A DNA stretch of 64,000 bases from Celoporthe dispersa (Eukaryota; Ascomycota; Sordariomycetes; Diaporthales; Cryphonectriaceae): NCBI GenBank assembly GCA_016584495.1, contig WAID01000014.1, positions 124,001 through 188,000 of the forward strand, written 5' to 3'. Under the pieces are notes generated by a model, which was given only the letters and a program-made list of their open reading frames with translations, had not been told where the DNA came from and did no database searches. Of the stretch, positions 1 to 11,189 are shown in pieces; positions within the stretch are counted from its first letter, which is position 1; each line of letters starts with the position of its first letter. The position numbers were made by a program, and so were the translations under genes.

Positions 1-1756
1 TGAGATACAAAAGGTCGTGAACGATACAGCAGTTCTGGTGGCTGCCGGCGTGAGAGGCTGCTGGGTTCAGTTTGCACCACCACCTTCAACTTGCCCTCAC
101 CTCGAGGTAGCTGATGGAAAGTCGTCACTTACAGTGTGAGGGCCGACATGGGAACCCCAGCTTGAGGAGCCCCCGTCCAATTCCACGGAGTCTGGGGGCA
201 CGTACCTCTTATCGTTATCGTTGCCTGCCGCAGGCACATCTATGTACATAGTGTACGGAATACTGTATCATGATACTGTGCAGTAGCAGAATACGTTTTA
301 GTGCACTGTGTTCAAGTAAGTACTTAAGTCTTCGTCCTTCTACCCCTCCTAGCCGCCGCCGTTAAATCCCCGTACGACATTCTGCGCCGTTTCGCAGTAT
401 TTACATTTTGCAACTCTCAAGTCGACATCTTGCACTAAAGAGACACTTCCTGATCTCACGCGTGATTGGGTGAGACGCAAAGAATGCCCTGGGCCTCGGG
501 ATGCCACCTGCGACACGAATGTCAGTACAATAGAGCTTTGTGCGAGGGATAGTTGATCACTGGCACCCGCGCCAGTCGTTTCTGGCTTCTGGCTTCCTTT
601 CCTCGCCTTTGCCCCCCCCCCCCTGTAGCGCAGACCCGAATCATTGCCTTTCCCATAGGGGCTGCCGCGTCACACTCATCTCCACGGTGCCTGACGCATC
701 TACAACAGGAGTCAAGGACCCTTCTGGGATCGGCGGGCAGCGGTGCAGGACTTGCGTTCGCGTACGTCCCGGGATCCAACAGCGGATGACAACTCCACAT
801 TGTTAGCCACGAGAGTCAAGTGGGGTGATTGTACATGGTGATACAGGCTGCTCTGGCTTCTAGAGTGAGTCTAGGTTGGTCAGAGGTTATCCTCATCCAA
901 CTCAAGGTTACCACCGACGCGGTAGAAATTTTCTATTCTTCGTCCACGGCAGACGCTCGCAAGCATCGTAGGATCAACTTTCATTGTGAAAGCTCGCTTC
1001 GAAGGTCCCAGGATCCACCCTTTCAGCGCAGCCCAGTCAAGCTGAGATCACACAAGTCTGCCATCTGTTCAGCTACTACATATTACTAGCCAAAGGGCTC
1101 CAAAGTGCTGCTGGGAGGTTTAGAACGTCACGACTTCTGGAGGCTACTGTTCTTTGAGAGCAGAGGCGGTGAGGAGGACTTGGATGAGGAGGATATACAA
1201 TAGACGAAGAGGAAGGAGGCTATAGCATAAATCGGGCATCATATTAGGTAGTTTGCGATCAGCTTCTGAACCTTGCAGCCAATTGATGTTCAATATGCTC
1301 ACACTGATGAGCATGTAGAAGCCCAGCTGCGACATGCATACTCTGTCTGCATGGCCGAACAGGACACTTCTTGGCGCACTGGATTCTCGAGCATTGTGAG
1401 GCCGGTGCAGGGCCTGTTGAACTGGTCAAGACGTCGTTCGCCATCTCGGTGGGTACCCTTGAGATGGATGAGCGCAAGAGGTTTCTTTAGAGAAGTCCCG
1501 ATCATTCCTCAATGGAGGATACTACCTAACCAAGTTGCTAAACTCAATGGGCCTACTTCACTGTTCGTCACATGGGGTTGCTCGCACTTCATTAGTCATC
1601 GATAGGTTTTACGTGAGACCTAGTATTGACAGGGTACAGCGGCATCAAGGCGAATAAACAAGAGGGGTCAAAGCCCGACGCACACGTTGTCTCCCCTTCC
1701 TTCATACCTCTGTCATAATCCAGCTTTCTTGGATACGAAGGCGCCCAAGTGAAAAT
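1..1756. other. Gene-poor stretch, no supported gene
   Basis: Only short overlapping ORFs without recognisable domains occur here, on both strands. There is a C10 run near 612-621 and a 10-bp palindrome at 456-465 (TCACGCGTGA) that contains an ACGCGT core. The final few hundred bases presumably hold the promoter and leader of the HET-domain gene that starts at 1757. I see no RNA gene and no transposon. Confidence 0.5.
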
Positions 1757-4233
1757 ATGTCAACTCCTTCTGTATCATCCGCGAACAGCTCATCCCGACG
1801 GGGTTCCACGCTCTGTGGCAGATGTCAGCTCCTGAGTTTCAATGACGGTGGCGGGTTCGTCGAAAAGCGGAACGATGGTTTACCGTATCTTGCATATCAG
1901 ATGGACGACATGCCCTGGGAGCAGGGCGATGACGAATATTACTTAGATACAATGTCCCAATTGCTGGATCAACGCAAAGATTATTCACCAGATCTTCCGA
2001 GGTTGAAACGGAGCAGTGAAAGTGGCTGTGAGTTCTGCAGACTCCTCCGATCCGAAATTAGGGCGCGTTTAAAGGAACACGGCGCCATTATTATCGAAAT
2101 TAAGTATCACTGGGAGTACAACAGCAAGCCTGAAGGACCTGGGTTATTATTTCTGTCCGTCGCCGTGCAGCCGCTCGGCGATATTCTTACGTTCACGGTC
2201 GAGAGCAACAATGGTAAGGGTGCATCACTATTCCTCACTAATATGTCGATTTCGATGCTTTCATTGCTGATCAGACCGACATAAATAGACCGGGTTGCTG
2301 CGTGGCTTCGTATCCCCCGCCTCAGGAACGAAACCGTTCTTTGCGAAGATAACATCAACTTCATGAACAACACACTAGCCAAGTGTCTTGACAAGTGCCA
2401 TCCTCTGACCAGTGGCGAATTTCTACCGACACGTCTTCTTGATCTGGGTGATGATTCGAGTACTTCGAATGTTCGTCTTATCACAACCCTACAACACAGC
2501 CGAGAGGCCAAAGACATCAAACGTTATGCCGCACTAAGCTACTGCTGGGGGTCTCCAGCGGATTCAGCGTCTCAGCTGAAAACAACCACCCTCAACATTG
2601 AAGAGATGGGCGAGGTGATCCCAGAGGCATCGATGACACAAACACTGAAGGATGCAATCAAAGTGTGCACAGCTCTATCAATCCGATATCTATGGATCGA
2701 CGCCTTGTGTGTTGTACAAGACAGCGTCGCGGACTGGGAGTCTGAGAGCCAAGTTATGGCCGAAATATACGACAGCGCCTTGGTGACAATTTTCGCCATG
2801 TCATCAAGCTCTTGTCATGATTCCTTTCTTCAACGAGACCGTCGGCACGTCGAGGTTGAATTCCGTTCGCTCCTGGACCGGGATATCCGGGGTATCATCA
2901 ATCTAGTCGCCATTGGGTGGGATGAGAACGGCCCCCCTCGCGGGTCGGGGTGGCAGGACCACGAGACTTCTATCCTCAACACCAGGGGATGGGCTCTCCA
3001 AGAAAGAATAGCGTCCCCGAGACAGTTGTTATTTGGCAGTTCGATGATTTATTATGATTGCGGAGACTTCCTGACAGCTGAGAATGGGAGTACGAATCAC
3101 TACGGCTTCCCTCGTCCGAACCACGACCTCTATGGCCCGCCATCGTCGTCTCACTTTCGATTCAATTATGACTGGCTAACGATTATAAAGGATTATGGGT
3201 ACAAGCAATTCACCAAACCCGATGACAGGCTGCCAGCTCTTGCAGGCTTAGCCAAAGTCGCCGCAGATAAAACTGGTGACCAATACCTAGCTGGATTGTG
3301 GAAAGGCGAGCTTCCGTCAACTTTACTTTGGAAATCTAGCTGCTGGCCGTCTTGGCCACGCAGATTGGAAGACTTGGCTCGAGAACTTTTGCATCCAACA
3401 CCATACACCGCCCCGACATGGAGTCCTCTGCGGGGAGAGACGCCATATTGCGATATCCTGGACCACGGAGACGTGAGGCCTGAATGTGTTCTCCGAGGAC
3501 GGACTATTGTACCAGGCTCAAATCCCTTCGGCAAGGTTCAGTCAGGCACTTTATTTGTCAAGGGCAAAGTGATGAGATTGCAGCAGACGAAGGAATTACG
3601 CAAAGTCACAGCCTTGGTGCGGCACGGACTCGATGTGTGGTATGCCGGCGGCAGGCACGGCGTCCTGGCCTGCTTTTTTCTCGATTGGAAAGCTGCAAAG
3701 CGAGTCCCAACTGAGAGCTTATCCATGGTGGCAATCTCCAGTGGCAGTCCTGAGACCCCGACAGGCCCCGCCCGAATTTTGACATATTATGTGAAATCCT
3801 GGACACGGAGGATCGGGGATGATGAAGGGAACAGGACCCAGACGACTCTAGTGTGGAGGAGGCTTCAGACGAGCAAGAGCGCCGAGATGCTCCGGAAACG
3901 GCTTCCGAGAGTTGGGACGAAGCGACCGAGCTGCCGGCCCAGTCCAGACTATCGAGGGACTCCGTTGATTCTGGCGGCAGCATCGGCACTGGTGACGGCT
4001 TAGACCAGTCTTGCGAATACTTCAGCGATGACGACGGTACAGAAGATGACGACGGTACAGGAGATGACGATGGTACATACAGCCGTGATATTAAGTACTA
4101 CAGAGATCTTTATGGGTTATTATTATATCCAGCGGGACCAAAGGGCCAGTATATACGGATCGGTGTCTGGTGTCGCTGGCCGCACACGGCTATGGGCGGC
4201 GCTATTTCCAAAAGTACAAGACAAGAAGCATAG
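1757..4233 (+). CDS. HET-domain (heterokaryon incompatibility) protein
   Basis: Probable exons are 1757-2213, 2289-3790 and 3835-4233 (about 785 aa). The first intron (75 nt, GTAAGG...TAG) removes in-frame stops and keeps the frame. The second exon carries the HET signature in order: YAALSYCWG about 70 codons into it, then LWIDALCVVQD and an 'AEIYDSALVTIFA'-like block, followed by a long divergent C-terminal half, which is normal for the family. HET proteins act in allorecognition and trigger cell death when incompatible hyphae fuse; the partner allele is not known here. The last join is uncertain. The reading frame changes between about 3743 and 3834, and the final exon (Asp-rich repeats, then a typical HET C-terminus ending in an RIGVWCR-like strand) is reached either by a very short 44-nt intron or by a one-base deletion. 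Codons are more A/T-rich than in neighbouring genes, as is common for HET genes. There is no partner gene next to it. Confidence 0.8.
2214..2288 (+). other. Intron 1 of the HET-domain gene
   Basis: This GT-AG intron of 75 nt (25 codons) interrupts a codon at phase 1. Its length is a multiple of three, so both flanking exons sit in the same frame and the join restores an Asp codon. Its position upstream of the HET signature makes the intron necessary, because the unspliced frame stops at 2282. Confidence 0.75.
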
Positions 4234-4905
4234 TTATAGTATAATGAGGTCGCAATTACGCCCCGTTGCAAATAAGAGGGCCACTCTTGTAATCATCTCG
4301 CTGAGCGTTGAATTTGAGTCATCAGATTCAGGTCGAGCAGACCCAACGAGTTTGTAATTAACACCACGGTGACTCCATAAAGTCAATTTGATAGAAATAG
4401 TATTTCTAACCAATACTAATAGGACATCTAATGCCAATCCAGTGCAGGCAAATCTGCTTAGTACTTATTGTAACCCCATCTGCACACTTTTAAAAGACAT
4501 GTAAATATACTAGATGATATTGACCTACCGTCTCAACGATATCAGCGACAGGCAGTTTCGTTCTGCCTTGATAAATTATCTTCTGACGCAAAAGGCCTCC
4601 ACACCCAAGTATGTAGAAGAACGTGCATACCTCGACTGGCCTGATCACAGCAACCAGTCCTCAAGCCTGCATTAATCGCAGCCGCTCAGAGGAAGAACTT
4701 GCATCCCGAGGTCCTCGCAAAGGACTCAATTGTGTCACTGCAGACAGGGGTTAGGGTTATCTGGCCTGCCCCCTGCCATTACAGTAGTTACAACTCGTCG
4801 TCATATCCTTACAAGCAGGCAAACAAACAAACCGACCACCAACCACCACCAGGCTCACCAGACCATCCGTCCCAGCCTTCACCTGAACCTCCAGTCTCGC
4901 CTGCC
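4234..4905. other. Intergenic region and Rtf2 leader
   Basis: This stretch covers the HET gene 3' end and the promoter and leader of Rtf2. It is A/T-rich to about 4520. No ORF with a recognisable product is present. The notable element is a telomere-like sequence at 4747-4759, listed separately. Confidence 0.5.
4747..4759 (+). promoter_or_regulatory. Telobox-like element (GGGGTTAGGGTTA)
   Basis: Two telomere-type TTAGGG units occur about 150 bp upstream of the Rtf2 start codon. Teloboxes are known promoter elements in plants and some fungi, bound by Myb/Tay1-type telobox proteins. A function here is inferred only from position and sequence. Confidence 0.4.
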
Positions 4906-5745
4906 ATGGGTAATGACGGCGGCTCGATCCCCAAACGCCGTGAGCTCGTCAAGGAAGCTGCGCGCAACCCGACCGTCAGCGAGCTGAAGGCCACGGCGCT
5001 CGAATCTCTCAGCCATGCCTGGACCCACGATCCCCTGTCCTCCGAGCCCCTCGATCTGGACAACACCGTCTCGGACTCGCGAGGCCGGCTCTACAACTAC
5101 GAGTCCATCCTCAAGGGCCTGATGCCTGCCGAGGTCGACCCAGGCGCTGAGGACAGGGCGAACGGCAACGACATGACATTCTCGCAGACAGGCGTCAAGA
5201 GCCTCAGGGACATCGTCAGGCTCAAGTTCAAGCGCTACAAGCCGGCCGGCGCCAGGCCCAAGGAGATCTGGGCCTGCCCCGTCAGCCTCAAAGAGCTCGG
5301 CCCTGCCACCCGGTCTGTGTACATCGTGCCCTGCGGCCACGTCTTTGCCGAGGTGGCAATCAAGGAGATCACCGACCAGGAGCACAACTGTCCCGAGTGC
5401 AGCGAGCCCTTCGAGGACCAGGACGTCGTACCGATACTGCCGACCGAGGAGGCAGAGCTGGTCAGGCTCGAGAAGAGGATGGAGGGCCTGCGTGCCCAGG
5501 GGCTGACACACAGCAGGAAACAGGACAAGAGCGGCAAGAAGAAGAAGCGGAAAGCCGAAGACAAGGAGGCCGATGGCGCAGATGGAGCAGAACCTCGGCA
5601 TAAGGCGTCCAAGACACACAAGGTCGACGGGCCTGGTCGATCGGGGGGCATAAATAACCCGATGACAGCGTCGCTGACTGCGAGGGTGCTGGCGGAGCAA
5701 GAGGAGCGAAGCAAGAGACGGAAGATGGCCTCGGCCAGTGGTTGA
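4906..5745 (+). CDS. rtf2: Rtf2-family replication termination factor
   Basis: Single-exon gene, 279 aa. The N-terminus MGNDGGSIPKRRELV is the family hallmark, so I start at the ATG at 4906 rather than extending the frame to 4699. A degenerate RING-like module follows, with Cys124, Cys143, His145, Cys162 and Cys165 (CPVSL...CGHVF...CPEC). The C-terminal third is Lys-rich (KKKKRK) and probably a nuclear signal. In fission yeast Rtf2 stabilises replication forks paused at RTS1, and the human homologue is handled by proteasome shuttles during fork stress. Length and domain order match the family. A telobox-like element lies about 150 bp upstream. The reading frame is intact. Confidence 0.93.
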   Translation: MGNDGGSIPKRRELVKEAARNPTVSELKATALESLSHAWTHDPLSSEPLDLDNTVSDSRGRLYNYESILKGLMPAEVDPGAEDRANGNDMTFSQTGVKSLRDIVRLKFKRYKPAGARPKEIWACPVSLKELGPATRSVYIVPCGHVFAEVAIKEITDQEHNCPECSEPFEDQDVVPILPTEEAELVRLEKRMEGLRAQGLTHSRKQDKSGKKKKRKAEDKEADGADGAEPRHKASKTHKVDGPGRSGGINNPMTASLTARVLAEQEERSKRRKMASASG

Positions 5746-5978
5746 TGGGCTGCGCCTCGAACATGAAGATCTTGATTGAAAACATCCCTCTTCTTACATG
5801 GGCCAGGCGGCATTGACTGCAATACTAATGACACTTTATGATACCCTCCTTTATACGCTCGCTCTATGATCCCGAAAATCCCGTCTATGGCCTTGGACTG
5901 CCGTTCCCTGCTCCTTCAACATTGCTGCTGTCGCATCCCGCAAACGCACCCCCGACTGAAAGTCCCATGTTGTCCCGC

Positions 5979-7829
5979 CTAGAGCTCGTCCTTGGCCCGG
6001 ACGCCCGGCTCGTGCACGTCTTCACAGGCAGCCGGGGTGCCGACCTCCATCTTGTAGACACACTTCTCGGCCTCGCTCACTTTCCAGATCTCATCTGTCT
6101 CGGCACATGCGAGCCAGACGTCTGTCCGCCGGTGCGGTCCGTTCCAGCAGCTCTGGCCGTTCTCGTAGCGCATCACCATGCGAGGTCCTTTGCCTAGGCT
6201 CTTACCGTCCAGACGCTCTTCGTCGTCGGCCATCTCCGTGTCGATGCGATCAAACTTGCCCATGTTGGTGTTGCCGTGGCCCTTCTTGGACTTCTGGCTG
6301 GTCTTACCAAGCCAGCAGACCTCGTACTCGTACTCGCCGCTATCCGTAGAGATACACTTGTCCTTGAGGACCCGGAAGATGTCATCCGCGCCGTAGTCCT
6401 TCTCGAGGTCTTGCTTCTCCTCACCGAGGGTCCTCTCCTTCTTGGAGAGATCATCCGCAACGGCCTGGAAGGCCTCGCGGGCAGCAGTGACAAGGACAGA
6501 CTCGCTGTTTGCGGACGGGTTGTCGGCCACGATGCCATTCTCAATGAGCCAGACCCGGAGCTTATTGAGCTTGCCATGGACGAATGATCGCATAGACTCC
6601 GGGAGGTACGCCTCAAAGTTGTAGACTGCGGACTGTTAGCGTGTTGCCGCCGGCAGGGGATACAACTCTTCCTGTCCATGGCAACTTACGGATATCGGTA
6701 TCTGTGACCTCGCCCTCGTCGAACTCCTTCCAGTTGATGCCAGAGCTCTCACCGTCCTCCTTGACGATCTCGACGATGTCAGACTCGGCCAGATCGGAGG
6801 GCACGGCGTCAGCAACCCTGGCAGCATAGTCCTCCCATCCCTTGACGGCGGCCTTGACGCCCTCGTCGTTGAAGTTGGGGTTGTATTCCTCCTTGAACTT
6901 CTTGAGGATCTCCTCCAGCTCGTCGACACGGCCCTGGAGCTCGTCGCGCTGGTCGAGGACCTTGCCCAGGGTCTCGCGGAGCTCCGAGGTCCGTGTCTTG
7001 GCCAGACCAACCAGCACGCCGAGCTTGCCGCCCTGCCCCTCGGTCTTGACGACCTTGCCTCTCTCTGACTGCTCAACCTCTTGGTATTTCTTCTCCAGCT
7101 CGTCCTTCTTCTCCTGCAGGCTCTGGATCTCCTGCTCGAGGGATGTGATCCTAGCTTCCACCCTCCGCCGAAGCTCTCGGGCCTCCTTGGCTATGGTCCG
7201 CCGGCGTTTGGCAGCCTTCTCCTTGGCCTGGGTGCGTGCCTCTTCGAGTTTCCTGTGCTCCTTGCCAATCACACCGCAGCGGTTCTCGCACTTGACACCA
7301 CCGACATGGGCGTACTCCTCGGTGCCGTCGCAGCAGAGGTCATAATCGCATACGCCATCGTTGACATAGACGAAGGGCACGTACATGCCTATGTGACCAG
7401 CATTTTCGCACCAGAAGCCAGGGAGAACGTTTGTAGTGTTGGTTGACCCGGTAAAGGATGCTGGCAGAGGCTGGGGAGGGGATAGTGGGTTGAGGCTGGA
7501 GCAGGCAGCAGTGCCGGGCTCATCAGAGCCGTCGGGACAGTCACAGCTGTTGTCGTTGATCTGGGATGCCTTGAGAGTTATCGAAGGGTGGCCGATACAT
7601 GCGAAGGAGTCTGTGGTGGAGTAGTACTTGGCAACTGGGAGTGCAGACAGGTCAATTAGCATCTATAATGAACAGGACCATCAGGGAGGTGCTGCCTGGG
7701 CTGCCTGGAGAGCAGCATCAATGACCACTTACACTCAGGGCCAACACCTCGAGGCAGGCCAGAGCTCCCAGCAGCTGCAACCACGAGGGTGCTGGCACTC
7801 AGGAGCACCGACAAGCCTGTCTGCTGCAT
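5979..7829 (-). CDS. Glucosidase II beta subunit (ER N-glycan trimming)
   Basis: Exons, in transcript order, are 7829-7733, 7634-6690 and 6625-5979 (562 aa), with introns of 98 and 64 nt. The product begins with a hydrophobic signal peptide and the RGVGPEFAKYY start of the mature family. A Cys-rich LDL-receptor-like segment follows (CDCPDGSDE and CDYDLCCDGTEE), then a long coiled coil, and a C-terminal mannose-6-phosphate-receptor homology (MRH) domain. It ends in KDEL, the ER retention signal. The protein partners the catalytic alpha subunit (GH31), which is not in this window, and its MRH domain recruits mannose-bearing glycans so that glucoses are trimmed during the calnexin cycle. The frame is intact throughout. 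It is transcribed divergently from the GCIP-like gene at 8365. Confidence 0.93.
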
Positions 7830-8364
7830 AGTTGAATGCCGCTGCCACTCTTCATAGAATTGGACAGACAGAAGAGGACAGCCAGGAGAGGTGTGTGTGT
7901 TGGTGTAGCTGTTGAGAACTGTAGGCTCGAGACAGAGAACCTTACAATCAATCCCCAGGAAAATGTCAAGCTGGCATCAGGACAAGAACGGGCAGGTATC
8001 AGTCGCAGGCAGTGAGGTAGCTTTTAGTGCCATAGTGCCAGCAGGTGTGTATCCAGGGCCCCACCTTGGCATGCTTGGCAGTCATCAGCCAATCACACAT
8101 CCAATTGTATCTATTGTAGTAGGGGTCCCCCACTACCAGTGGCTCTTAGCCCTGCCGTATCTCGCCTGCCTGCCGTGTATTTCTGCCTACAGAAAATTGC
8201 CCCTCCATTTAATTATTTCAACAAACCACCGCTGCCACCACCTCCATACCACCACTACAAGCAGGTTGCCCACGAGGCTGGGCCGACTAAGAGACAACAA
8301 CATTACTGTGTGCTTGGCAGAATCCTTCCACCAGATGGATGAGACTGGCAGACACATCTGAAGC
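7830..8364. promoter_or_regulatory. Bidirectional promoter region with CCAAT box
   Basis: This 535-bp gap separates two divergent genes. It holds a canonical CCAAT box at 8089-8093 (CAGCCAATCA), the target of the fungal HAP/CBC complex, roughly midway between the start codons. No ORF of its own is supported. Confidence 0.5.
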
Positions 8365-9586
8365 ATGGCACAGTCAACATCTTCCTCCTCAGGCGCCCTC
8401 GGGGAGTTGGCATCCCTCACCAACAATGCCGTCCTCCTCATTGAAGGCATCGAGCAGTCCCTGAAAAACGTTGTGGACACAAACAGTGACACCAGCGCTT
8501 CTGCAGACAACTGGTCCATTGCAACCCCTTCAGCAGACCATGAGAAGCAGCAGCTAGACTGTCTGGCGCTGGCTCGTGACTCAGCAACCTTGATCAAGGC
8601 TCACTCGACCAAAATCTCCCTCTTCATCATAAACGAGCCCTTTACCCCCTCAGCCATCTGTACCGTTCTGCGGCAGCTTATCCAGGGCGCGATCCCAGCA
8701 GTCGCTTCCGCCGTCCAGCAGTGCAACGCTGGCCTGTATACGAAAGTCGTCCGCCGGGATCTGGCCTGGAGATGCGCCAGGGTTTTGAGAGAGCTGAGGG
8801 AGCTGCTCCAGAAAATCCCCAAGGACGGCAAGGTCCTACCTGAGAATCAGCGGAACGGTCTGTCGGGAGCAAAGGCAGAGAAGGGCAGCATCGTCGCCAC
8901 GGGCGTCCTCTGGGGCTTGTGTGACGAGGTCATCAGCTTCGCCAACCTCGGTGTGGCAAAGCACCTGGTCCATAAAGCTGAGCATTTACGGGATACGCTC
9001 AAGGATGTGCTGGAGGAATTAAAGGAGTGGAGTGAAGAACAGGATGGCGTCGATGACGATGACAATGACGATGGTGATGAAGACGACGAGGCCGAACATA
9101 ATGATGAGGATGAAGTTGGAGATCTTGCGGACGGCGTGAACAACACCCACATCAGCACGCAGGCCATGCTGGACTCGTTCATGGACTCCCAGCAGAATAT
9201 CCCCCGCGGTGACCCAGAAAAGATCAGGGAACGCCTCGAGTCAACGCTGCGGCGGCTACGGCTCACGGTGTTACTGTACCAGGCTCTCATCAAGAGGGAG
9301 GCTCAAGACTCTGCCTAAGCTGCCCATGGCCCCCGAGGCTGAGTCGGTGACTGTTTCTCGGCTGGATGAGGTCATGCCTCTGCTCAGGCGAATCACAGAT
9401 CGTTTCAACAGCCTCGCGGTCGCCTTCTACGAACTTGATTCCGGCGAGATCACCACACTCATGGATCAGTGCTTCTTCGACGCTTTTGCCGTGTCGGAGC
9501 TGCTGGCCAGGCCGTGGGATGGCCAGAAGAAAGACGAGTTCACGGAATGGGTCACCAAATTCCAGGTGGAAATCAAAAAGGACTGA
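8365..9586 (+). CDS. Cyclin-D1-binding (GCIP)-like protein, frameshifted
   Basis: The first frame (8365-9318) and a second frame ending at 9586 together make about 406 aa. The protein resembles the GCIP/CCNDBP1 family: a helical N-terminal domain with LIQGAIPAVASAV, then RRDLAWRCARVL, an acidic Asp/Glu-rich linker (about 228-252), and a C-terminal helical pair. The first frame breaks after ...YQALIKR. Removing one G in the GGG at 9296-9298 joins directly to RLKTLPKLP and the conserved C-terminal helices (ELDSGEITTLMDQCFFDAF) in the +1 frame, and the total length then becomes a multiple of three. A GT-AG intron 9268-9319 would also restore frame, but it would delete the conserved VLLYQALIK strand. 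Animal homologues bind cyclin D and restrain E2F; the fungal function is unknown. Confidence 0.72.
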
Positions 9587-10245
9587 CTGGACATGTCACG
9601 AAGACAGCTCGGGGCCCAGCCATTATCGAGACACCTCGTCGGAGAAGCGGCCTCATGACCAACAGAATTGCACGAATATTCAAGCACGGCTACCTGTTCC
9701 AGCACAGCATTATACGAGATCATAGACGAGCAATAGATTGAATGCACCCTGTCGCAAGCACCTCACGCTTCCGCAGTCAACACGGACCGGCGTGGCGATT
9801 CATAAGCCCCGGCCTAATTGCGTCCCGTAGACCGACGCTTGTGTCGGCCTCGGCCAAGGCAAGGGCCTACAGCTGGAAGCAGACGGCCATCTCGATCCCG
9901 ATCCGCACTTGACACTGTAGTGGTCTTGGTCTTAGCAATCAAGATGGGATGTTCCCATTGCCGAACCCCAGCAGCACGAGAACGACCCGTTCACTTGTCG
10001 GGTGAGACCAGACATTCATCATGACACGGGCTGAAGCACCTCAAAAAGATGTCAATGACGAGGGCAGGGTCAGATTCAATCACCACCTAACTGTCGTATA
10101 AATGTCTCATTCCCTGTGAGCACTGAACAACTACATTCTCCACTGAGAGTCAACGTTGAAGCCAGGGAAATTTCCTACTCATCTACCGGGTCTGCCTCAT
10201 TGTCACCCTTATTGAATTACGACAGCACTAAAGAAGAGCAGCAAG
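9587..10245. other. Intergenic, NmrA-like gene promoter
   Basis: This stretch separates two genes on the same strand. I see no conserved ORF and no clear TATA or CCAAT element. The last about 120 bp are presumably the leader of the reductase gene at 10246. Confidence 0.4.
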
Positions 10246-11157
10246 ATGTCCAAGTCCTTCGTCGCAGTGGCCGGCGCGACCGGCGAGCTAGGAAGGCTCA
10301 TCGCCACCAGTCTGAGAGCTCGAAATGTCCCAGTCAAGGCGCTCGTCCGCCCAAAGACAGACCCAGGCCGCACGGAGGAGCTGAGGCGCGCCGGTGTCAC
10401 CATCGCCGAGGCCGATCTCAACGACGTCTCTGCCGTGGCCGAGGAGCTGCGCGGGGCCACGACCGTGGTCTCAGCCCTGAACGGGCTCGCCGACACGATG
10501 CTGGGCGTACAGGGGGCACTCCTCGACGCAGCCGTGCGCGCTGGGGTGAACCGCTTCATCCCCTCGGACTTCTCGCTCGATTTCACCAAGACGGCGCCCG
10601 GGTCGAACCGCAACCTGGATCTGCGGCGCGAGTTCCATGCCGCGCTGGACGCGTCCGGCATCGAATGGACGTCGGTCCTGAACGGGCCCTTCATGGAGCT
10701 GCTCGCAGGCCAGGCGCCGCTGATCAATGACCGGTTCCGCCGTGTGCTGTACTGGAACAGCGACGAGCAGCCGCTCGACTTCACCACGTATGCCGACACA
10801 GCCGCGTATACCGCCGCGGTGGCTGCAGACCCGCGGCCTACGCCTCGCTATCTGCGCATCGCGGGAGATGTGGTCACGCCCAGAGAACTTGCTCTCATCG
10901 CGGGACGAGTGCGGGGGGGCGGGTCGTATTCGACCCTGTGGGTGGGGAGTGCTGGGTTTCTGGAGGGTGTGGCGGGCTTCATAAGGCGTCTCGGCATAGG
11001 AGGGAGCGAGAAGGACGTGTTTCCTGCGTGGCAAGGCATGCAATATACGGTCAACATGTTCTCGGGGGATGGTAAATTAGAGCCGTTGGACAATGACCGA
11101 TATCCGGAACTCAAGTGGACAAAGGTCGAGGAGTTTCTCAGCCAAATTCCGGCCTGA
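10246..11157 (+). CDS. NmrA-like / isoflavone-reductase-like NAD(P)-binding protein
   Basis: Single-exon gene, 303 aa. A Rossmann fold starts at the N-terminus with the glycine-rich GATGELG at residues 10-16 after a beta strand (FVAVA). An Arg follows the second strand (ALVRPK), which favours NADP(H). A FIPSDFSLDF block (residues about 105-114) corresponds to the substrate region of the PCBER/NmrA-like group. Members are either oxidoreductases for aromatic or lignan-type substrates or redox-sensing regulators. The lack of extra domains and the length near 300 aa favour an enzyme. It converges with the Tm-1-like gene, with only 32 bp between stop codons. This close spacing to the Tm-1-like/TIM-barrel pair hints at a shared pathway, which is inference only. 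Confidence 0.85.
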   Translation: MSKSFVAVAGATGELGRLIATSLRARNVPVKALVRPKTDPGRTEELRRAGVTIAEADLNDVSAVAEELRGATTVVSALNGLADTMLGVQGALLDAAVRAGVNRFIPSDFSLDFTKTAPGSNRNLDLRREFHAALDASGIEWTSVLNGPFMELLAGQAPLINDRFRRVLYWNSDEQPLDFTTYADTAAYTAAVAADPRPTPRYLRIAGDVVTPRELALIAGRVRGGGSYSTLWVGSAGFLEGVAGFIRRLGIGGSEKDVFPAWQGMQYTVNMFSGDGKLEPLDNDRYPELKWTKVEEFLSQIPA

Positions 11158-11189
11158 GGTGTCATGTGACTAATTACCAACGTACACTC

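Noticed and set aside
9268..9319. A GT-AG intron as the explanation for the frame break in the GCIP-like gene
   Set aside because: It would restore frame but delete the conserved VLLYQALIK strand and lacks a branch site; a one-base offset explains the data better.
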